From the NCBI GenBank assembly GCA_002483285.1, contig DLHP01000031.1, positions 1-35,403 of the forward strand: DNA of 35,403 nucleotides, written 5' to 3'. Below are positions 22,295 through 29,491 of this stretch, in pieces. The translations under genes were made by a program, and so were the position numbers. Below the pieces are notes generated by a model, which was given only the letters and a program-made list of their open reading frames with translations, searched no databases and was not told the DNA's origin. The DNA is from Flavobacterium sp. UBA7665 (lineage in GTDB: Bacteria > Bacteroidota > Bacteroidia > Flavobacteriales > Flavobacteriaceae). Every line of letters begins with the position of its first letter. The stretch's first letter is position 1.

Positions 22295-23188
22295 TTATTT
22301 CTTGATGATTTTTGTGGTTCCGGCACCTTGGGCGCTGTTGAGTTTAAGGAAGTAAACTCCGGCAGTCAAATCGGTGATGTTGATTTGAGATACGGCTCCG
22401 TTTACGGTTTTAACTACACGTCCGTTAAGGTCGGTGATTTGTGCTGAAGTCACTTCAACGTTGTTTTTACCGGTGATGTTCAACACGCTGTCGGCAGGGT
22501 TTGGATACACTGCGTAGTTTTGGGTGAAGAAGTTTTCTGTAGCCAAAGTGGTAGCGGTAACCAAGAAATCATCTACTGCAAAACCAAACATGTCAGGAGA
22601 CACGCAGTTGATAGAGATATAAACAGCCTGGTCAGCGTAAGCATCAAGATTGTAGGTGTACTGTTGCCAGGTTACAGGAGGCGTTGTAGTTACAAAGGTT
22701 CCGGGAGAAATTACCGTAAAGTTAGCAGGTGCAGTTCCCGTAGTTGAAACACCAACTTTGAATCTTTCTGCGCCATAAGTAGCGTCGCAAGATTTTGCCC
22801 AAAAGGTCAAAGTGTTTCCTGTAGCTCCCAAGTTAATTTGCGGAGAAATCAACCAGTCATTGTTTAATGGTGTAGTCGTTGCAGCAGCAAAACAAACCAT
22901 GTGTCTTTCGCCGGTTCTGGCAGTCCAGTCGCTGGTAGCAGACGGTGTCAATGCCGGCGTTGTAGTAGCTGCATTGAATACCTGGAATGATTTGGCAACT
23001 CCTGAGTTAAGGAAGGTGATTCCGTTGAAACCGTAAGTTACTTTACCGTCAACATCTGTCAAAGTCCAGTCACCAACGTTGGCAATGGCAAAATCTTCGT
23101 AGAATTCAAATGAATCTTCGAAAAGGGTGATTTGTGCTTTGGCGTTGAATGCCATAAGTACAATCAAAGAGAGTAATAGTTTTTTCAT
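22295..23188 (-). CDS. Secreted choice-of-anchor-J / cleaved-adhesin-like protein with type IX sorting domain
   Basis: 297 residues. A signal peptide (1-18, ending NAKAQ) is followed by a beta-jelly-roll module: DSFEFYEDF near the start, DWLISPQINLG near 110, FWAKSCD, and ISINCVSPDMFGFAVDDFLV near 200. This layout is typical of the choice-of-anchor-J/cleaved adhesin modules of Bacteroidetes. The C-terminal about 75 residues (YAVYPNPADSVLNI to TTKIIKK) form a type A sorting domain. It is thus exported by the type IX system; no catalytic domain is present, so a binding or structural role is likely. It is monocistronic with its own promoter and terminator. Confidence 0.88.
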   Translation of the reverse strand: MKKLLLSLIVLMAFNAKAQITLFEDSFEFYEDFAIANVGDWTLTDVDGKVTYGFNGITFLNSGVAKSFQVFNAATTTPALTPSATSDWTARTGERHMVCFAAATTTPLNNDWLISPQINLGATGNTLTFWAKSCDATYGAERFKVGVSTTGTAPANFTVISPGTFVTTTPPVTWQQYTYNLDAYADQAVYISINCVSPDMFGFAVDDFLVTATTLATENFFTQNYAVYPNPADSVLNITGKNNVEVTSAQITDLNGRVVKTVNGAVSQINITDLTAGVYFLKLNSAQGAGTTKIIKK

Positions 23189-23212
23189 AATTTATGTTTT
23201 TTGTTAATGGGG

Positions 23213-23246
23213 CAAAACTAGGAAAAAAATATGATAAAATACACAA
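23213..23246 (-). promoter_or_regulatory. Promoter of the choice-of-anchor-J gene
   Basis: On the minus strand TTG (23246-23244), a 23-base spacer and TAGTTTTG (23220-23213), exact to TAnnTTTG, 25 bases before the start codon. Confidence 0.6.
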
Positions 23247-23422
23247 GCACCGTAACCCGTCACTATTTTTTGATAGTTAAATTTTGTGATTGTCATGGAT
23301 TCCCTTGCCTGATTGCTTTATAGCCTTGCGACCAAAACGGCGAATTTTACACCTAATAGATTAATTTTCAATGCGCCTTTTTTATTCCCCAATAATTTTT
23401 TTCATAATCAAATATGGTTTCA
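23247..23422. other. Divergent intergenic region upstream of metK
   Basis: AT-rich DNA between the anchor-J promoter and the metK -7 box. I see no gene, repeat or strong hairpin here. Confidence 0.5.
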
Positions 23423-23430
23423 TACATTTG
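23423..23430 (+). promoter_or_regulatory. -7 promoter box of metK
   Basis: TACATTTG, exact to TAnnTTTG. Transcription would start around 23437, a few bases before the candidate riboswitch at 23445. A TTG -33 is not evident in the T-rich stretch upstream. Confidence 0.55.
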
Positions 23431-23444
23431 CGACCGTAAAAACA

Positions 23445-23516
23445 AGAGGAAAAATTTGACTGATTGCAACCTCTGATGCCAACAATTGCTTGTCATCATA
23501 AAAATGCTAAAGCAGA
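23445..23516 (+). ncRNA. Candidate SAM-II riboswitch with an extra hairpin, leader of metK
   Basis: P1 is AGAGG (23445-23449) with CCTCT (23470-23474). The loop between reads ATTTGACTGATTGCAA, close to the SAM-II loop I know (ATTTAACCGTATTGCAA). After P1 the usual GAT-AAA-TG-GCTAAA segment appears as GAT..ATAAAAATGCTAAAG. The pseudoknot would be CTG+GC in the loop with GC (23506-23507)+CAG (23513-23515). An extra hairpin, GATG (23475-23478) with CATC (23494-23497) and inner CAA/TTG, interrupts the usual loop. The RNA start predicted from the -7 box lies directly before it. The GCTAAAG segment could instead pair with CTTTAGTGC at 23526-23534, a possible switch. Confidence 0.68.
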
Positions 23517-23580
23517 GCCTCTCTTCTTTAGTGCGTTTTCAGCAGTTTTTCCGGAATAATTAATTTAAAATACATTCTTT

Positions 23581-24867
23581 ATGGCTTATTTATTTACGTC
23601 AGAATCTGTCAGCGAAGGGCACCCGGATAAGGTTGCCGACCAGATTTCGGATGCATTGATCGACAATTTCCTTGCCTTCGACCCCGCTTCAAAAGTAGCC
23701 TGCGAAACCTTGGTAACAACCGGGCAGGTGATTCTGGCAGGTGAAGTAAAATCGAACACGTATCTTGATGTGCAGCAAATCGCGCGTGAGGTAATCAAGA
23801 AAATTGGTTACACCAAAAGCGAGTATATGTTCGATGCCGACTCTTGTGGGATTTTATCTGCAATCCACGAACAATCTGCCGATATCAACCAAGGCGTAGA
23901 AAGAGCCAATCCTGAAGACCAAGGCGCCGGCGACCAGGGAATGATGTTTGGATACGCCACCAATGAAACCGAAAACTACATGCCTTTGGCGCTCGATTTA
24001 TCGCATGCGTTGTTGATTGAATTGGCCAACCTGAGAAGGGAAGACAACGAGATCAAATATTTGCGTCCGGATGCCAAATCACAGGTGACTTTGGAATATT
24101 CTGATGACAACAAACCGCAGCGCATCGACGCGATTGTCATCTCGACCCAGCATGACGATTTCGTGAAGCCAAAATCGAATACCAAAGAAGACAAGGAAGC
24201 CGCTAACAATGAAATGCTGGCCAAAATTAAAAGCGATTTGGTTTCTATCCTGATCCCTAGGATTAAGGCGAAATATCCGCAATACGCGCATTTGTTCAAT
24301 GACCATATCACTTATCATATCAATCCGACGGGCGTTTTCGTAATCGGCGGACCCCACGGAGATACCGGACTCACCGGACGAAAAATCATTGTAGATACTT
24401 ACGGTGGTAAAGGCGCACACGGTGGTGGTGCTTTCTCAGGAAAAGACCCAAGCAAGGTAGACCGTTCGGCCGCTTATGCTACGCGTCACATTGCCAAAAA
24501 CCTCGTAGCCGCAGGTTTGTGCGATGAAGTTTTGGTACAGGTTTCTTACGCGATTGGTGTGGCCAAGCCGACGTCTATCAACGTGGTGACTTACGGAACT
24601 TCTAAAGTAAACATGACCGACGGCGAAATCAGCAAAGTGGTAGAGAACGTATTTGATATGCGTCCTTACTTTATCGAGCAACGCCTTAAACTGCGCAACC
24701 CGATTTACAGTGAAACCGCAGCATACGGGCACATGGGACGCAAACCGCAAACGGTGAGCAAAACTTTCCAATTGCCAAACGGTTCGCCAAAAACGGTTTC
24801 TGTGGAGTTGTTTACTTGGGAGAAATTGGATTATGTAGACCAGGTGAAAGCAGCGTTTGGATTGTAA
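23581..24867 (+). CDS. metK: S-adenosylmethionine synthetase
   Basis: 428 residues; makes SAM from methionine and ATP. N-terminal FTSESVSEGHPDKVADQISDA (ATP/Mg site), GAGDQGMMFGYA near residue 120 and the GGGAFSGKDPSKVDRSA block near 280 are the standard signatures. It is somewhat longer than the E. coli enzyme (384), mainly through an insert around residues 190-215 (FVKPKSNTKEDKEAANNEM), which I associate with Bacteroidetes forms. It is a single-gene unit with a structured leader (23445-23534) and a terminator at 24888-24918. Confidence 0.97.
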   Translation: MAYLFTSESVSEGHPDKVADQISDALIDNFLAFDPASKVACETLVTTGQVILAGEVKSNTYLDVQQIAREVIKKIGYTKSEYMFDADSCGILSAIHEQSADINQGVERANPEDQGAGDQGMMFGYATNETENYMPLALDLSHALLIELANLRREDNEIKYLRPDAKSQVTLEYSDDNKPQRIDAIVISTQHDDFVKPKSNTKEDKEAANNEMLAKIKSDLVSILIPRIKAKYPQYAHLFNDHITYHINPTGVFVIGGPHGDTGLTGRKIIVDTYGGKGAHGGGAFSGKDPSKVDRSAAYATRHIAKNLVAAGLCDEVLVQVSYAIGVAKPTSINVVTYGTSKVNMTDGEISKVVENVFDMRPYFIEQRLKLRNPIYSETAAYGHMGRKPQTVSKTFQLPNGSPKTVSVELFTWEKLDYVDQVKAAFGL

Positions 24868-24887
24868 TCCATTGCAAATAAATATTT

Positions 24888-24918
24888 AAAACCCGGTTCG
24901 ATTGAATCGGGTTTTTTC
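24888..24918 (+). terminator. Intrinsic terminator after metK
   Basis: AACCCG and CGGGTT arms, with an inner TTC/GAA pairing, followed by six T residues and CTTTTC. It begins about 20 bases after the metK stop. Confidence 0.85.
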
Positions 24919-24962
24919 TTTTCTAAATTACCCATTGTCAATTAAATTGTATTTTAGCGAAC

Positions 24963-25751
24963 ATGAAGAAATTACTTTTCCTTTTCCTCCTAATTTCGGG
25001 ATTTGCTTTTTCGCAGGAGCAAAGAATCACCGTTGTCAAGGCTGATTCGCTGCAATTGCACACCGATATCTTCCTGGGCCAAGACGTTTACGGCGCCTGG
25101 TACGGCATCACCGAGAATACTTTGTCCAAACGACTCAAAAGCAAAGATTGGCAATATAAAAATCCCGCTTTGGGAAAAATCGCAAAAGTAGATTTGCAGA
25201 ACCCTTTGCAAATTGTACTGTTTTACGAAAGCTTCAATACCGTCGTGATCCTTGACAACCAGCTCAACGAAACACAAAAAATCGAGTTTGGAAAAATAAC
25301 CAATCCCGTTGTGGCCGCTGCAGTAGGACTTGCTTTTGGGAACCGTTTGTGGGTGTACAATACGCTGTCACAAAAGGTGGGATTGTACGATTACCTCAAG
25401 AATGATTACCGCGAAATCTCGACACCATTCAATGGCAATGTGAAATATTATACGTCGGATTTTAATTATTTTCAATGGATTGATGACCAATCGGATTGGT
25501 ACCGTTGCGACATCTACGGCAAAGTCAAAACGTTGGGAAAAGCGCCGGCATCAGAACAATTGCAATTGGTGGCAGACGGCGGTTTGATATACAAAAACGG
25601 CCAAAAACTGTACTTTTTAGACTTGAACGGCAATACCCATCCACTCGTCGATGTTGATAAAAAAACCTACCAAAGTTTTCTGTATAAGGATAAAATTTTA
25701 GCTATTTTTACCAAACAAGGAATCACGAATTATAAAATCACTTTACCATAA
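24963..25751 (+). CDS. Unknown secreted protein coupled to a deoxynucleoside kinase
   Basis: 262 residues with a signal peptide (1-17, ending FAFSQ). The mature part consists of regularly spaced strands with aromatic and Asp/Asn turns (LWVYNTLSQKVGLYDYLKND, YFQWIDDQSDWYRCDIYGKVKTL, LYFLDLNGNTHPLVDV), suggesting a small beta-propeller. I do not recognise a named family. The stop overlaps the kinase start by one base (TAATG), so the two are co-translated although one is exported and the other cytoplasmic; this pairing probably reflects shared expression rather than a shared pathway. Confidence 0.8.
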   Translation: MKKLLFLFLLISGFAFSQEQRITVVKADSLQLHTDIFLGQDVYGAWYGITENTLSKRLKSKDWQYKNPALGKIAKVDLQNPLQIVLFYESFNTVVILDNQLNETQKIEFGKITNPVVAAAVGLAFGNRLWVYNTLSQKVGLYDYLKNDYREISTPFNGNVKYYTSDFNYFQWIDDQSDWYRCDIYGKVKTLGKAPASEQLQLVADGGLIYKNGQKLYFLDLNGNTHPLVDVDKKTYQSFLYKDKILAIFTKQGITNYKITLP

Positions 25752-26365
25752 TGCACATAGCAGTAGCAGGAAACATCGGCGCAGGAAAAACTACACTCAC
25801 CCGTTTATTGGCCAAACATTTTAAATGGGAACCACATTTTGAAGACGTAGTGGACAATCCTTACCTCGATGATTTCTACCACCAGATGGAACGCTGGTCG
25901 TTTAACCTGCAGATTTACTTCCTCAACAGCCGTTTCAGGCAAGTCTTGCAAATTCGCCAGAGCGGAAAAAAGATCATCCAGGACCGAACGATTTACGAAG
26001 ATGCGCACATCTTTGCACCCAACCTACATGCCATGGGACTCATGACCAACCGCGACTTCCAGAATTATTCTTCACTTTTTGAACTCATGGAAAGCCTTGT
26101 GGCGCCGCCCGATATGTTGATTTATTTGAGAAGTTCTATACCTAATCTCGTGAGCCAGATCCACAAACGCGGCCGTGATTATGAAAACTCGATTTCAATC
26201 GATTACCTGAGCAGGCTCAACGAGCGCTACGAAGCCTGGATCCATACGTACGACAAAGGCAAGTTGCTCATCATCGACGTAGACAACATTGACTTTGTAA
26301 ACAACCCTGAAGACCTCGGAACCATCCTCAACCGCATTGACGCAGAACTCAACGGATTGTTCTAG
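25751..26365 (+). CDS. Deoxynucleoside kinase
   Basis: 204 residues, the usual size of bacterial dNK-type salvage kinases. P-loop GNIGAGKTT at 7-15, the ERW-type motif MERWSF near 46, the DR motif QDRTIYED (Asp78-Arg79) and the lid RGRDYE near 140 are all present. It phosphorylates deoxynucleosides with ATP; the exact base preference (deoxyadenosine, deoxyguanosine or others) cannot be read from the sequence. It overlaps the upstream secreted-protein gene by one base. Confidence 0.92.
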   Translation: MHIAVAGNIGAGKTTLTRLLAKHFKWEPHFEDVVDNPYLDDFYHQMERWSFNLQIYFLNSRFRQVLQIRQSGKKIIQDRTIYEDAHIFAPNLHAMGLMTNRDFQNYSSLFELMESLVAPPDMLIYLRSSIPNLVSQIHKRGRDYENSISIDYLSRLNERYEAWIHTYDKGKLLIIDVDNIDFVNNPEDLGTILNRIDAELNGLF

Positions 26366-26380
26366 CATCTAAAAAAAATA

Positions 26381-26411
26381 AAAAAAGGCAGCCATGACGG
26401 TTGCCTTTTTT
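26381..26411 (+). terminator. Bidirectional terminator between dNK and the modular lipoprotein gene
   Basis: AAAAAAGGCAGCC (26381-26393) pairs with GGTTGCCTTTTTT (26399-26411), with a 5-base loop and one wobble. A and T runs on the two sides suit both the plus-strand kinase gene and the convergent minus-strand gene ending at 26435. Confidence 0.85.
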
Positions 26412-26434
26412 GGTTTATAGTTATTGTAATGTGG

Positions 26435-27595
26435 TTACAAATTCAGGATCACATATTGCAGGATCAGTCCGGCATTTCCGATGTTGCCGCCTGCGTGGTT
26501 GTGGAAAGTCGTGTAATAGATCGTTCCGCTGTTGTTCGCGTTCGAGCATTCACCCAAAGTGTCGCCGTGCGCTTGGTGCATAGGCCATTCTTCTTCGGGG
26601 ATAGTGATGGTAAACGATTCGGTATTTGATTCGGTGTGGCAAATCGTAAGCCAACCTTCGTCGGCAGAGCCTTGACCTACTTGGGTACCAGGAGTTCCGC
26701 CACTAAAATTTTTGGTCTTGATCATGAGCGGCGCGTTGTTGGCCGGATTACTCACCACCACATCCCAGAAATCGGGATCGAAACTGTTGATTTGTTCCCA
26801 TGAGCCCAAATCATATTGGATGTCTAAGCTAGAGAACCCGAGCGATGCCTCGAAATCGGGATCGGTAACCTGGGCACCAGTAATGGTCGTGGCGATACCG
26901 TTATTGGTAGCACACAATTTATCATCGGGGATGAATCCGCCAGCTTCATTGCAAACGCTCGAGAATCGCTGTCCACCAATAAGGTAGGCAACCGCCCAAT
27001 CGGAGGCGTAGAGACTCCCACCATTGGCAACGAAATTGGCCAGGTTGCCGTCTACAGTTGCCGATAGCTCGTCTTTGGCTCCGCAATTTAAAAAGAGGAT
27101 ATCGAACTGTGAAATGGTAGCATAGTTTTCGAGATCGCTGTCGGTAAGCTCGGTGACGGTATAGCCCAGATCAGTTACGATACTTTCAATCACATCGTAG
27201 TTACCGGCTATGTAAGCCATGTTGGCCACCTGCTGCAATCGGGATTGACCGGGATCGATAGTAAGGGTTTGCCCATTGACGATGGTCACGGGAATTACCG
27301 TCCTGAAATTGGCACCACCACCCATTTGGATGTGCAGCTTTCTGTTGCCCACGGGTGCTTTCAATGAAAAGTTCCCTTCGGCATCGGTACGCGTGTAATA
27401 CATTTTGCTTTGGTCGTTCAATACAAAGACCACGGCACCACCCACGGGTTTAGAACCATTTTTTACCATGACTTTGCCCTTTAAAAGACCGGTCGCGTCA
27501 GGTAAGGGGACGGTTTGGGCATCGTCATCTTTGTTACAGGAAATGAGTAGGATTAGAAATGAGGCGATCGACAACACAAGAATTTTTGCTTTCAT
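26435..27595 (-). CDS. Modular lipoprotein: carboxypeptidase-regulatory-like domain plus amidotransferase-like fold
   Basis: 386 residues. Lipobox LLISC (Cys20) and an Asp-rich start CNKDDD mark a lipoprotein, probably surface-exposed. Residues about 38-115 look like a carboxypeptidase-regulatory-like beta domain (LLKGKVMVKNGSKPVGGAVVFV, YYTRTDAEGNFSLKAP). Residues about 125-270 look like a GATase1/ThuA-like alpha/beta domain: MAYIAGNYDVIESIV, YATISQFDILFLNCG, NFVANGGSLYASDW. No Cys-His-Glu triad typical of active amidotransferases is visible. Near the C-terminus WPMHQAHGDTLGEC is a short motif I have seen in other secreted Bacteroidetes proteins. Function is unknown. Confidence 0.75.
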   Translation of the reverse strand: MKAKILVLSIASFLILLISCNKDDDAQTVPLPDATGLLKGKVMVKNGSKPVGGAVVFVLNDQSKMYYTRTDAEGNFSLKAPVGNRKLHIQMGGGANFRTVIPVTIVNGQTLTIDPGQSRLQQVANMAYIAGNYDVIESIVTDLGYTVTELTDSDLENYATISQFDILFLNCGAKDELSATVDGNLANFVANGGSLYASDWAVAYLIGGQRFSSVCNEAGGFIPDDKLCATNNGIATTITGAQVTDPDFEASLGFSSLDIQYDLGSWEQINSFDPDFWDVVVSNPANNAPLMIKTKNFSGGTPGTQVGQGSADEGWLTICHTESNTESFTITIPEEEWPMHQAHGDTLGECSNANNSGTIYYTTFHNHAGGNIGNAGLILQYVILNL

Positions 27596-27680
27596 AAAAG
27601 GGTTTTGTTTTTGTCCGCTGCGCCTGACATGGTTTGGCTGCGCTTCGGGTTTTGGGTTAGTATTCTAAATCGCGGGGAAT

Positions 27681-27688
27681 CAAATGTA
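27681..27688 (-). promoter_or_regulatory. -7 box of the modular lipoprotein gene
   Basis: TACATTTG on the minus strand, exact to TAnnTTTG, giving a leader of about 80 bases. A TTG at the usual -33 distance is missing. Confidence 0.4.
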
Positions 27689-27746
27689 AATGCTTTTGAC
27701 AATACTTTAACCTTTCTATTGCAAAAAACCCTACTTTATTAAATAA

Positions 27747-27773
27747 AAAAAGCCGTGATTATCACGACTTTAG
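27747..27773 (-). terminator. Intrinsic terminator after the first paralogous barrel gene
   Basis: CGTGA and TCACG arms, extended by flanking AAAG/CTTT, with a 3-base loop; on the minus strand a run of seven T residues follows. Confidence 0.75.
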
Positions 27774-27806
27774 TTATAATTATTAAGATTTTATAATACT
27801 GAGCGC

Positions 27807-28535
27807 CTACATAAACCGGTAACCTAATGACACTTGGAATACTGAACTCCTGAGTGTGTTGGTGGTGTTGTTGTAAGGAAAAGGCAACTGCGCTTGGGCG
27901 TCAATATCGCTAAGGCCAAAGTAATAGTGCAATTGCGCGAAGACCTTGTCGCTGAAATCGTACGTAGCTCCGAAGTTCAACCCGATATCCATAGTTTTGA
28001 TCGTTTTTGGATAGCCGACCGATGGCGCCCCGACTCCGCTATAATTACCCGCCTTAAGCGCGTCTTGGGTATACGTCCTGTTTTGTGACGGGTTTGCGGT
28101 ATTGCTGATTTCGGTCTCGATTTCACCATTGATTGCATAGCCAAACTGCGGACCCCCTTCTATGCTGAGCTGTTCGAGTACTTGGTATTTCAGAAAAATC
28201 GGTAGGTTGATGTAATTCAGGCTCGTCGTCCTGCGCTCTTCATTATAAGAAAAAACGCCCGCATTGTTAACAAGATAAGACTTGTCTGTAATGGTTCCTT
28301 GTGTGGAGAATAACAATTCGGCCGCAAGCGCTAATTTAGAAGCATCACCAAGCGGATACTCAGCACGCAATCCTGCATGGAAACCAATTTTTTGTTTTGC
28401 TGATTCACCGTTAGTATAGGTGCCTTTGAGTGTGGCCACGTTCATCCCGAGTTTACCGCCGAGCCTAAGCTGAGCAAATCCGGCTGTAGTTGCGCAGCCA
28501 AATATTAATGCCAAAAGTATTGTTCTTGTTTTCAT
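27807..28535 (-). CDS. PorT-like outer-membrane beta-barrel, paralogue 1
   Basis: 242 residues with a signal peptide (1-21, ending AGFAQ). Barrel features: KLGMNVATLKG, GFHAGLRAEYPLG, LNYINLPIFLKYQVLEQLSIEGGPQFGYAI, and a closing strand VFQVSLGYRFM. These blocks recur almost in register in the barrel at 31080-31799 (for example GPQFGYAI and VFQASLGY), so the two are paralogues. The family is usually annotated as porin family / PorT-like; this copy is not necessarily part of the type IX system. It follows the SGNH gene by 52 bases. Confidence 0.85.
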   Translation of the reverse strand: MKTRTILLALIFGCATTAGFAQLRLGGKLGMNVATLKGTYTNGESAKQKIGFHAGLRAEYPLGDASKLALAAELLFSTQGTITDKSYLVNNAGVFSYNEERRTTSLNYINLPIFLKYQVLEQLSIEGGPQFGYAINGEIETEISNTANPSQNRTYTQDALKAGNYSGVGAPSVGYPKTIKTMDIGLNFGATYDFSDKVFAQLHYYFGLSDIDAQAQLPFPYNNTTNTLRSSVFQVSLGYRFM

Positions 28536-28563
28536 CTGATTTGATTTTTGATATAAACAATAT

Positions 28564-28592
28564 TAAGGTTTTAAAACAAAAAAAACCTTATT
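28564..28592 (-). terminator. Weak hairpin at the end of the SGNH gene
   Basis: AAGGTTTT (28565-28572) pairs with AAAACCTT (28582-28589), overlapping the stop codon of the SGNH-like gene. It is AT-rich and only possibly a terminator. Confidence 0.3.
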
Positions 28593-29490
28593 TTCCTAAA
28601 GCTTTTTTCTCCGAAAAGTGTTTTTGAATTATGAAATCGGTAAAGGCCTCGGCGCCTTTGGTATTCATATGGCCGCAGGTCGCAAACAAACTGTCGGCCG
28701 AAACCGCGCTGTTGTAATCGTACAATTCAGGGTTGTTTTCCTTGAGCTTTGCAAAATATTCCCGACTTCCGGAGTTGGCACAAAACGGCGCTTCAAAAGC
28801 AATCAGCCGCACCTGCTGTGCTTTACATATCTGCTTGATCTCGTCATAATAGCGGTTCTGTGTTGCTACTTTTGTTGGCAATGTGGCTGGTGCACCGCGA
28901 TGCAAAACACCGTCGAGTCCCCAAAATCCTTTTGTTTTTATGGTATTGTTTTGTTTTTCCAATACCGTAAATGCCACTTCCCTAAAGCCGATTTTGGTGT
29001 CGTAGATCATGTATCGGTAAAACGGAACACGTCGTTCGGCAAACAAATCGCTTTGCTCGGCCTTTGCGTAATGTTCGTAAACAACATCGTTTTGCCACAG
29101 ATAGGGCAAAGCATAAGCCCTTATGCCTGTTGCTGGCGTTGTCGTCTGGAAATTGGTATCTACTTGCAGCAGGATATTTCTGGCGGTATTTCCCTTATCA
29201 AAAAACAGTTTTAGCTGCAACGCATTCTCACATAAGTTGGCGCCGCTCATGGCAATATTGTAGGTTTTGAGGCCGTACCTTTCGAACCTTTCGGGCACCA
29301 GGTGGTTTTCTGCCCTTGACGAGCCCACAATAATCACATCGTAATGCTGTGGAGCGCCATTGACAAGTAGCTGGATTTTATTGCGCACGATCGACTTAGA
29401 ATAAATAGCGGTGTAAATGCCATCGAAGGCGAACATCAACAAAAGTGTTGCCGCAACGTAAATACCGATATGGATTAAAAACCGCCTCAT
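28588..29490 (-). CDS. SGNH-like membrane-anchored protein, partner of the MBOAT acyltransferase
   Basis: 300 residues from the ATG at 29490 (MRRFLIHIGI), one base after the MBOAT stop; the longer frame would start inside the MBOAT gene. One N-terminal membrane segment (about 5-25) is followed by an extracytoplasmic domain. VIIVGSSRAENH (56-63) resembles SGNH block I with Ser58 as likely nucleophile, and CGHMNTKGAEAF near residue 278 resembles the late D-x-x-H block, with Cys-Gly in place of the usual Asp. This layout recalls DltD, AlgJ and AlgX-type partners of MBOAT acyltransferases. It probably hands an acyl group to an exported glycan; the target is not apparent. Confidence 0.75.
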   Translation of the reverse strand: MRRFLIHIGIYVAATLLLMFAFDGIYTAIYSKSIVRNKIQLLVNGAPQHYDVIIVGSSRAENHLVPERFERYGLKTYNIAMSGANLCENALQLKLFFDKGNTARNILLQVDTNFQTTTPATGIRAYALPYLWQNDVVYEHYAKAEQSDLFAERRVPFYRYMIYDTKIGFREVAFTVLEKQNNTIKTKGFWGLDGVLHRGAPATLPTKVATQNRYYDEIKQICKAQQVRLIAFEAPFCANSGSREYFAKLKENNPELYDYNSAVSADSLFATCGHMNTKGAEAFTDFIIQKHFSEKKALGK

Positions 29491-29491
29491 A

